Assembly (NCBI RefSeq): GCF_032118995.1
Contig: NC_092657.1
Coordinates: forward strand, 5,286,391-5,350,390
DNA length: 64,000 nt
Direction: 5' to 3'
DNA from: Asterias amurensis
Taxonomy: Eukaryota; Echinodermata; Asteroidea; Forcipulatida; Asteriidae
Part shown: positions 56,201 to 64,000 of the stretch, piece after piece
Layout: each line of letters opens with the position of its first letter
How positions within the stretch are numbered: the stretch's first letter is position 1
Translations under genes and position numbers: made by a program
The notes under the pieces: generated by a model
Database searches by the model: none
Told to the model about the DNA's origin: nothing
What the model saw: the letters and a program-made list of their open reading frames with translations, nothing else

Positions 56201-57095
56201 GAATTATTTCAAATTTACCCAGTCAGTTATTATTGATGTTTGGCAGAGATTTATCAGTTGTTCTATTGTACGCTGTTTTCAGCAAATTGCTCCTACCATC
56301 ATCTTTAGCGTATAAGCCATGGCTTAAACGTTGATTTTGCTCCTCAAAAGGTATCCTGTGAATTCTATGCCAAAAGGCTCACACAGGAAGGGTCCCTTGG
56401 TAAATTGTATGTAGCATGGATGTGAAATTTTACAATATGTTCCTCAAGTGAAAGGACAATAATTGTTTCTACTGTCAAGTTCTCTTGCAAAATATTTTCA
56501 AACATTGCTCCATTTTACAACCATGCTAAAATAAAGCAAGGGACCCCAGTTAAATTTCTGTCCTGTGAATAACACTTTATATGCTAATGGTTACTGTAGT
56601 CTTTGCTCATCATGAGTGTTCGATTTCCCCCATGAGCATCATGAGCATCTCAGCCTTTCGGTTTCCCCCTTTCGTGTTTCACACAGGAAGGGTCCCTTGG
56701 TAGTAGTATGGTTGTAAATTTAAAAAAAAATTCCTTGTGTGAAAGGACAACTGTTTCTACTGTCAAGTTCTCTTGCAAAATATTGTCAAACTCTGCTACA
56801 TTTTACAGCCATGCTAAAATTAAGCAAGGGACCCCAGTTAAATTTCTGTCATGTGGAATAGCACTTTATATACCAATGGTTACTGTAGTCTTTGCTCATG
56901 AATCTTCGATTTCCCCCGTCGTTTTAATCTTCTTACAGTTGGTTATACAAGGAAGCCACAGTAACATCAACAGAAGAAGGAGATGATGCTGATATGCAGA
57001 TGATGAAAGTAAACGCCATCATGAGCGTCTCAGCCTTCGCCAAGTTCATTGCAAAGTTCGGTGATCTAAGAACTACTGTCGTTGAAAAGTCATGA
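50208..57095 (+). CDS. GTPBP6: GTP-binding protein 6, mitochondrial HflX-type GTPase (575 aa)
   Basis: Seven coding exons join in frame: 50208-50941, 51333-51422, 52241-52470, 52928-53136, 54623-54771, 55808-55966 and 56939-57095 (1728 nt). The Ser/Arg-rich N-terminus (MSAVRKLLSVTSAEVRN) fits mitochondrial import. The HflX domain follows (LGGHRFFVLQP, RSRLEITGVFLSIDRLSGVQ, VFDRYAVVLKIF, ARTREAQMQIALAE), then a coiled linker (VLKEREQKVRKALDQLKMKR). The G domain has G1 GYTNAGKTT (347-355), switch I TLDVT, G3 DTVGF (395-399), G4 NKVD (464-467) and G5 SAETG (485-489). SWLYKEATV near the end matches human GTPBP6. In human mitochondria GTPBP6 acts in ribosome splitting/recycling and large-subunit assembly. 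All catalytic motifs are intact. A leader exon splices in at 50120. Confidence 0.96.
52600..52888 (+). mobile_element. Truncated MITE family A joined to a SINE-head fragment, GTPBP6 intron 3
   Basis: CTAGCTACCGGGCAATCTCA.TG.TCTAGAATTG of the SINE head (about 52598-52635) is fused to the central and right part of family A (CACCCTTGTCACACGAAGTT to ATAGTGTCCACCACCTTTAA). Confidence 0.6.
53150..53800 (+). repeat. Minisatellite of about 60-75-bp units, GTPBP6 intron 4
   Basis: Roughly ten units carry ATTTGATTTGAGACATTGCA, TGGTGAGGTATCAGTATA and TTGGTTTGCGGTAACACCAT. They give spurious minus-strand frames. Confidence 0.9.
53870..54110 (+). repeat. AACTGGTTNAACTAGGTT-rich low-complexity palindromic stretch
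   Basis: CAGTTGAACC/GGTTCAACTGG motifs repeat on both strands, and the outer parts (CAGGTCAAAATTCCAGTTGAAC and GTTCAACTGGAATTTTGTCCTG) are inverted. It is probably a MITE in intron 4. Confidence 0.6.
54869..55260. mobile_element. 392-bp palindromic MITE family C, full length, GTPBP6 intron 5
   Basis: The ends TTAAAGGAACACGTTGCCTT and AAGGCAACGTGTTCCTTTAA are perfect and the arms remain paired to the centre (CCATTTATGGGGGTCAAAAT / GACTCCCATAAATGG). TTAA is outermost on both sides, as in piggyBac-type insertion, though this is not decisive. Partial copies lie at 12096 and 17930-18188. Confidence 0.8.
55283..55405 (+). repeat. SINE-like fragment, GTPBP6 intron 5
   Basis: GGTACCCATTTACTCATGGG and TGGAGAGAAGCTTATGGTTA match the repeat copies near 14880 and 45010. 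Confidence 0.45.
56380..56938 (+). repeat. 300-bp tandem duplication in the last GTPBP6 intron
   Basis: CACACAGGAAGGGTCCCTTG occurs at 56380 and 56680, followed in both by GTTTCTACTGTCAAGTTCTC, AAGCAAGGGACCCCAGTTAA and TACTGTAGTCTTTGCTCAT. The end of copy 1 (about 56628-56655) has CATCATGAGCATCTCAGCCTT, close to last-exon sequence, so part of that exon may have been copied. Confidence 0.85.
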
Positions 57096-57528
57096 AGTAT
57101 TTTCTCAAAAGAAAACAAAACTAATGCATGAGTCATTTCTCAGATTTATGAGGGTTGGTGTTCATGCGTGAATGCTGTATTCAGCGATGTGGTTTGTATC
57201 CGCCGTCACCTTGCTAAACATGGATGGATTTGAAGTTCTTGTGAAAGTACTGAAAACATTTATTGCTGTATTCAGCTGAACTTTAGCATGTTGCCTTTCA
57301 TTTCATCTTTCTTGACAATTTACCTGTAAAGAAAGCTTTACGACACAAATCAAAATATAACTAGGCATCAAGGCACCGCGTGATACAAGAATGATGTTTT
57401 CGGGCTGTATTGACACCCATGCTTGGTATGGTTGGTATGGTAAAGATATTTCCCAGCCCTTCTAAAAAGCCCTAGGACTGACTCCCTCCCCCGCTTTTTT
57501 GTGTCGAATGGTCCAGTTTAGGATACCA

Positions 57529-57742
57529 AAAGGGCGTTAAACTTGCCTTGGGTATAGAAACTGGGGGAAAATATAATACATACTGATCATAACTCTTGTT
57601 TGTCAATGAGGACATGCGGCTTATAACTTCAAACTTCAAAGGGCGTTAAACTTGCCTTAGGTATAGAAACTGGGGGAAAATATAATACATACTGATAATA
57701 ACTCTTGTTTGTCAATGAGGACATGCGGCTTATAACTTCAAA
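57529..57742 (+). repeat. 109-bp tandem duplication in the GTPBP6 3' region
   Basis: AAAGGGCGTTAAACTTGCCT begins two copies, at 57529 and 57638, which differ at about two bases. AATAAA follows at 57745 and 57769, so both copies probably lie in the 3' untranslated region. Confidence 0.92.
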
Positions 57743-57790
57743 CAAATAAATATGGTCTACATCAATAAACCATCAGTTTGGACAGTTCAT
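57743..57790 (+). terminator. Candidate GTPBP6 polyadenylation signals
   Basis: CAAATAAATATGG and CAATAAACC lie about 650-680 bases after the stop. Another AATAAA at about 58195 could serve a longer form. Confidence 0.35.
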
Positions 57791-60700
57791 CTTGTATTTT
57801 CATCCCAACCTGTTTAATATTACCTACAAGACCACACCATGGGTTAACTCGGCAGTTCAAAATGCCCAAAGTGATTGCAAGAGTAGAGTCTTGCAGTCTG
57901 GTTATCCTTACTTTTTAGCCTCCAAACAGAGTGAAATAATTCTACTTGGATGTTTTCTAAAACTTAAAGTGGTTGTTTTGCATTCTTGCAATGGATTGAG
58001 TGAATATTTTCACTTGTTGAAATGATGGAATATGTTTCAAGCTGTTGAAATGATGGAATATGTTTTATATTTTAATCTGATGAGATATTTTGTTTAATAT
58101 TGTGCTTTTAAATACTGATTTATTTGTACACTCACTTTCATCCGGCAGTAAGACATACAGCAAGTATAGCCCGGAAGGCAGACAAAGAAATTTAAAATAA
58201 AAGATTGTGAGATTTCCTGTGATTGAGGTTGTCTATTTACTTGATTACTGACAAAATTAGATAGTAAACAAAACTACACAAAATGCATGACATAGTTTCC
58301 TTTGTAACGGAGGATCATGCTGGTCCTCGTTCTGTATTAAAAACCAGTAACCCTGGGAGTTACACAAGTGCATACAGGAATACATATATGTCCGCACTAG
58401 GTATTGGTTTCACCAATAGAAGTGTTAGAAGCTTGATTGTCATGGGGTTGGGGGGGGGGGGGGGGGGGCTTAAACCAGCACAGGCCATCTTTAGACCTGA
58501 AAGACCAGTAGCTCATTCTTGTTTAGAGTGTAATTGTGGGCAGGTCTCTGTGTAGCTGAGAAAATTTTGTGCACAAAGAGTCTGAGTGAAAATATTTTTC
58601 AGCCCCTCAAAGAAATAAATTTAAATAAAGACCCCGCACTTGGATTTGCGGAATGGTCCCTTGACTCGGTTCTGTTGTAACGTACCGGAGTTGGTAGTCA
58701 TAACTGAAGTGGTAGGAAAAGGGGTTCCAAACATCCACCATCTGAGTGGATTTGGGATAATTGTTTCCACTCCAACATCATTTTAAACCCAGCAACTGTA
58801 TTGATATTAATTTTCACTACACATAAGGGGTGCCTCTGTGCCCCTGACGGTAGAAAAAAAGTGTTCTTGCACAATCAAAATTATAATTTAAAAATTGAAA
58901 TTATTGTTGAGGTTCTCAGCAGAGATTAATCATTTTAAGGCACTGGACACTATTGATAATTATACTCAAAAATTATGGACACATGAAGAACAAGCTTTGT
59001 TTTGATTGGTCCGCGGTGATGTCTGTCGGCTCTACAAACATCGAAACACAGACGTTTTTGGTCACTGCATTATCCAAATAGAAAGTACACCTGTAATTAT
59101 CCTTGCAGATAAAGCTATATATGGGCCCAGTCTAATAAGCATGGTTGAGTCCCCCCCACCCCCCCCCCCCACCCACCTACTCCAGCCCCACACCTCTCGA
59201 GAGAATGAAAAACTCGCAAATGAAGATATCATCCCTTAATTCTTTGCTCCGCGTGCCTCCCTCCCTCCCTCCCAAACCAATTGCTTACGTCACTGGTATT
59301 ACGTGACCCCCAATGCAATACAACCACCCCCTCCCACACCTTCCAAAATGCTAAAAGTTTCACGGACAACATTTCCACGACCGCAGAACATAAAATTCCT
59401 TCCGCGCACCGGTGAAAGTAGTGCGCCTATCCCGTGTAAAAATTGGAAAACGGAGGCCAAACGCAATGTAGTTTGCACAATTTATTTTATTTTGGTTACT
59501 TTTGAAGAAACTTATCTTCACTTTAATTATAAATGTACTTTTGTCTACATTTTTTTAATAACTAAATGACTCGCGAAGGAATATTATCATGAGTAAACGG
59601 TCCACGGAGGCAAATTTGGTGTTTTTCAATTAGTGATTAACACACGTTAAAAAGGATGTGACAACATTGTGCTCCTTCGTAGTTTTCTGTCATATTTACG
59701 GCATTTTTTCTCACAATTTTGTCTAGCTGTGGATTAAAGTGGACGTCTTAAATTATAGACCAAATGGAAATAGTCTGAAGCTGGAACTGGACGAATTTAA
59801 GGCTGAATTTCGGAAGTGAAAATGCTGCGCCATCTCACCCTTTCGCCCAAGTGCCGTGTGCCAACCGCCACCATGCAAAAGCACGGCAGTTAACCTAGCT
59901 GTTCGAGACAGTGAGACTGGCAACAAAACTGTGAGCAAAGACATTGACTGTTGCTTGGCGGCGAATGTTGTACTGAAACTTGCATTCAAACGTTTGTGCA
60001 ACAGAAGAGACAGTTTTACTTCCAGAAGTTCTAGCAGAATGAGGAATATAATAGTATCGTCTTGGTCGAAAGCTTGCATCGAGTTCAAGACAAGGTCAAG
60101 CCTGACCAGGAAGGGGTGAGTCAATGAGTCGACACAAAACGGTTCTTTTTAGAACCACCTGTAGCCTACTCAGTAGGGCAGACAACTCTCATACAGAAAT
60201 AATTGTCTAAATGTTTTTTTTTTTACTTTAAATCTCATAGGACAAGGTGTTTACAAGTCAGGCAAATTTCTCTCAAACTGTACTTTTCATGCTCAAAGTT
60301 TTGTTGGTTTAAAAATAACTAACACAGCACTATGGACGATTTTTGAACAATCTCTTGTAAAAACACTTGGTTTAGCTGCTACTAGTTTGTTGTCAAATAA
60401 TATAAAAGCCCCCGACGTAAATTGTTGTGACAATGAAAATGATTGGTACTCATTTGCAAGGTTTCGCAATAAAGGAACAGCATGTACTGCCAATTTAAAC
60501 TTGTGTTCAAGTAAATTTAGTTTAGCAATTCATTATGTTGAGACAGGGTTCGAAAGATGTTTTAACAGATAAATGGAAAAAAATGAAAAGTTTTAAAAAG
60601 GGTATTTTTATTCTTTTTACCTCATTTAAAAGGTGTTGATCTTTTAATACAATCAGACCATTATCACATTATGATGTAATGTTTGTACAAGTGTTAAAAT

Positions 60701-61339
60701 TAAAAAGAAATACGTTTTCGTCGTAAAAAAAAGAAAGAAGGAAGACAAGTTTATTATAGTCTGAATTGGAATGTGGTATCCCTGCTCAGCTACTGTTGAA
60801 CTCGCAGTGCACACGCGCCCGTCACTCACGAACTGAACAATGATGCGGAAAGGTTGTGACCATCTATATGCCAATAGCTTCCAGCAAACGCAACACTTCG
60901 TTTGGAACTGATGTCATTCATTACGTCAACAAAAGAAATAGTAATACATTTTTCAAAGGAGATGAGAACAAGAAGAAAACTACATTTATCTTCAACGCGC
61001 CTAATCAGGCTAATAGGATTACATACATGGTCTATTGAATTGCACAACTTTCAACGACTATGATAATAAGAAAACTGACTTTGGAACATTTCAGTTTGTT
61101 TATGCGCAGTGCGATGCAAAGGCAAAACTCAACACCAACATTACTGGACCAAACAATCAATTCAAACATTGAATTATACACACTAGACTTTAAATATAAA
61201 TAAATGCCCCTATAAAGGGGAAGTTTAACAGCTGAAATATTATTTCCTTTTGAAATTAGAGAAAGTAGTATAAAAACGAAACCAGTTAATGGGTGCTTAT
61301 CATAGTTTCCTTTTTGTTTTAACTCAAGTTCCAAGTGGT
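57791..61339. other. No gene recognised
   Basis: It holds a 19-base G run (58450-58468), a family A fragment at 58937-59010 and C-rich patches near 59150-59345. Open stretches on both strands at 59753-60124 overlap each other and show no known domain. A plus-strand open stretch at 60387-60572 is AT-rich and unassigned. Confidence 0.45.
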
Positions 61340-61665
61340 ATACATGGAGTGAATGATTGAGATAATACTATTGGATGAACATGTAACCTCCTGTGGAGAG
61401 GGAATGTTTGTTTGCTAAAAGAGTGGATACATGAGAATAAAGCAACCACATGAAAATAACTTAAGAAGTAGATAAATACGTAGTAATTTAAATACAGCAT
61501 TCTTGCTATAGGCTTACTTATACAGTTTTAGTATAGAGTGAATGATTGAGATACTTTTGGGTGAAGTGGCCTCCTGGAGAGGGAATGGAAGTTTGCTAAA
61601 AGAGTGGATGCACAAAATACTCTATAAAAGAACAGCAACATGAAAATGGATTGATGAAGTAAACT
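61340..61665 (+). repeat. Diverged direct duplication, about 190-bp period
   Basis: GAGTGAATGATTGAGATA, GGAGAGGGAATG and GTTTGCTAAAAGAGTGGAT occur in both halves (61345-61480 and 61537-61665). Confidence 0.75.
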
Positions 61666-61747
61666 ACAATTATTCTTTAAGGCCTATAGTTTTTTAGTCT
61701 ATTCACTAGGTATTGTGTCTCTTCTCAGACTAAATCTTTCAAATTCT

Positions 61748-61891
61748 TCATTCAAAGTCTTGCTTCGAAGTCCTTTCCTCCTCTTGTTCATCGGTTGATG
61801 TTCTTATACTGAAGTTCATGCTGCCTTTCATAGCTTCATCAAACCACATCATCTTTCTTGGCTCTGAGGTCTTTAATGCACAGTATCCTTT
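61748..61891 (-). other. Protein-like open stretch of unknown origin
   Basis: The minus strand reads KGYCALKTSEPRKMMWFDEA, then KGSMNFSIR and an acidic end TDEQEEERTSKQDFE with a stop, 48 codons in all. The mix of residues looks like the C-terminus of a real protein. Similar protein-like residues continue upstream in the same frame, with about one break. I do not recognise it. It may be a terminal exon of a gene to the right, or a remnant. Confidence 0.3.
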
Positions 61892-62590
61892 CTGTGATCA
61901 TGTCTCATTTAGACTCTTTAGCTTCATGTGGAAATATTTGTCTTCTGTGTGAATCGGGTATTCACATGTTTGTAATCAGCAGATAATATAAAGTTTTTCC
62001 GTACATAATGTTTAGAGTTGGAACAGTGGAATTATTTGTTTGATGTAGTCTGCCATTTGCCCCCTGGAAGTCATGAGACCCGCTGACATTTCTCTCTCTG
62101 CTCTTATGTATTAATCAACACAAAAATCTTCTTGTGTTTATTTCTACTGGATGCAGTTGATGCAACTGACACCATAGTCTATTGTTTGAAAAGAATTGCA
62201 GCATCCTTTCCAGTGAGCCCTATCTATAACTTATAAGTTCAAAATATTTAAGAGGTAAGTAAATAAACTAATCTGTGGTCAAGTACTTTTCTTCCTAAAT
62301 ACCATCTCCTTCTTAGTTTGTTGCATATTCATATGGATTCATATTTGTTAGTAGGTTTGGTAAATAAGTTTATGCAAGTAAAAAAAATAAGTGTCTGTGA
62401 GTGTAATAAGGGTAATCTATAATGCAGTTTACTCCGTGACATTTCAAAACAGCGTTCAATATAGGGACGTCCTTCTCACCTGTGGATGACTCTACTCACA
62501 CACCCCCCCCCCCTCCAAACACTTCTTATAGTTCCCCATCTCTCTGCAAGTGACCCTCAGTCTCGTTTTCTGAGACACACTCCCCACCCC
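61892..62590. other. No gene recognised
   Basis: AT-rich sequence with a C run at about 62502-62512. It leads into the tandem repeat that reaches the right edge. Confidence 0.4.
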
Positions 62591-62599
62591 ATGACATAA

Positions 62600-64000
62600 T
62601 GTTGTGTCAGACATAAAACCACCCAAGGTAAGTGTAAGTGTCTAGTCTGTATATTACATGGTTATGTTTGTGTCAGAAATACTTACAACTTGTTACGCGT
62701 TTAGTGGTTAGCATTTTTGTATTATTAGTAGTTAATAAGGTACAACATATTAATAAGCATGATAGTTAAGCTAGAATGGTATTTGGTACATATTAATTTA
62801 ACTATTTGTTTGTTTATGCATTTTTTTTTTTTTACATTTCTTGTGTCAGCCCCCATGACTCTTGTCTCATTGATGATGTAGGTAATATTTTTGGGTGCTG
62901 TCAATCCTTACTTCGTAAAAAAAAACCTCTTCTTCTTATCTGTACTGTGTAATTTGATTTCTTTTTCTATATTACACTTTCACGACAATCTGTTTTGTCA
63001 GGGGTAACAACTCAATGTAAGTTTCTGTAGCTTGGTATGGTTGCCAATGTCAGTTATGTCTTATAATTGTGATAATATCTTAGGCGTGCTCCGGGTGTAA
63101 ACATAATATTGGTGTTAATTATTTTGTAAGTAGTAAATAATGTTCAATTATATCGGTATTAGCCTGGTAAATAAGTCCGTGTAGTCTATGGTGCAAATAT
63201 CTATTGGGTTTTTTACATTTCCCCCAATTTGGAAAATTTTCCTTTCTCATCCCAACATCTCCTTTTGTGTGAAATGCTGAATAGGGAATTTCTTCTTGGA
63301 AAGCCTTTCTTTTGTCTTATCTTAAAAGTCTCTTCTCAATCTTGGGACTCTGTATCTCTTTGTCTAAGATGCACTCCCGCGTGTCAGGGATAACAAACTC
63401 AAGGTAAGTTTCTGTACATGTATGGGTTTGTTACAATAGTGTCAGAAATAATTATGTACAACTTGTTCTGTCTTAATCTTACTTGCGGTCTGATACTAAA
63501 ACGGTATAGTTTTAGAGGTTAATAATTTTGTAAGTAGAAAATAATGTACAATTATAGCATGGTAAACAATTAACTTAGTAAGTGTACGTAGTTTATGGTG
63601 CAGATAACTATGGGCCTTTTACATTTCCTCCAATGTTGATACTTTTCCTTTCTCATCCCCAAATCTCCCCTTTTTTGTGTGAAATGCCGAAGAGGCATTT
63701 CTTCTTGGGAAAACCTTTCTTATGTCTTATCTTATAAAAATGTCTCTTCTCAATCTATGGTCTCTGGAACTCCTTGTTTAAAGGTGCACTCCTGATGAAA
63801 ATTTACTTGTGTCAGGGATAACCAACTTAAGGTAAGTTTATGTACAGAATGTGTTGGTGTGTTTACCAGTGTCAGACATATTTACAACTTGTTCTGTCTT
63901 ACAATCTGGTAATATCATATGTGTGGTCTGAGTATAAAACAGTATAATTTTAGCGGTTAATATTTTTGTAGGTAGTTAATAAGGTACAAGTTTATCAGTA
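62600..64000 (+). repeat. Degenerate tandem repeat of about 400 bp with donor-like sites
   Basis: Four units begin near 62600, 62985, 63378 and 63806. Shared blocks are TGTCAGGGATAACAAACTCA, AAGGTAAGTTTCTGTA, ACAACTTGTTCTGTCTTA and TTTCCTTTCTCATCCC. Each unit has GTAAGT at the same place. The array runs off the window. Confidence 0.75.

Noticed and set aside
59753-60124. Minus-strand frame of 123 codons and an opposing plus-strand frame
   Set aside because: The two overlap almost fully, neither shows a known domain or clear splice partners, and the plus frame lacks an ATG at its start.
60387-60572. AT-rich plus-strand frame of 61 codons
   Set aside because: No likeness to a known family and no context; it may be a remnant of something mobile, but nothing supports a call.

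Overview
The window looks like nuclear DNA of a marine invertebrate deuterostome, most likely an echinoderm and probably a sea star. Genes are split by short AT-rich introns with GT/AG ends. Two proteins are close to their vertebrate counterparts (SF3A2 and GTPBP6). The spaces between genes are filled with short palindromic DNA transposons (MITEs), tRNA-derived SINEs, minisatellites and long G/C runs. The taxon is inferred from the general character of the sequence, not from a search.

Layout. At the left edge a minus-strand gene enters the window with its first exon (1-181), a signal peptide plus the start of a receptor ligand-binding-like domain behind a TATA box. From 3853 to 10501 a seven-exon plus-strand gene encodes a 347-residue secreted protein of unrecognised family: signal peptide, Ser/Thr-rich stretch, coiled coil, globular part, Cys-rich end. 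Between 10.5 and 12 kb lies a foldback-like transposon built from inverted arrays of a 42-bp repeat.

The 13.9-36.2 kb interval holds four paralogous two-exon genes (P1 minus, P2 plus, P3 minus, P4 minus). They encode type II single-pass membrane proteins with a very acidic, Ser/Gly/Tyr-rich ectodomain full of Ser-Gly-acidic and Asp-Tyr-Gly-Ser motifs. This is what a proteoglycan core with sulfated tyrosines would look like, though that function is only inferred. A small plus-strand gene with a tandemly duplicated exon and a coiled-coil C-terminus (29954-31270) sits between P3 and P4. These genes together form the accessory, possibly lineage-specific part of the window.

The 41.4-57.1 kb interval holds two housekeeping genes transcribed divergently from one short shared upstream region near 49.1-49.2 kb: SF3A2 (U2 snRNP splicing factor 3a subunit 2, minus) and GTPBP6 (mitochondrial HflX-type GTPase, plus). 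Both assemble completely across seven coding exons with consistent phases. The last 7 kb carries no convincing gene. It holds the GTPBP6 3' region with a 109-bp duplication, a short protein-like stretch at 61.75-61.9 kb, and a degenerate tandem repeat of about 400 bp with donor-like GTAAGT sites running off the right edge.

All exon structures were built by eye from splice signals and reading phase. Family names of mobile elements are inferred from terminal repeats and target-site duplications.
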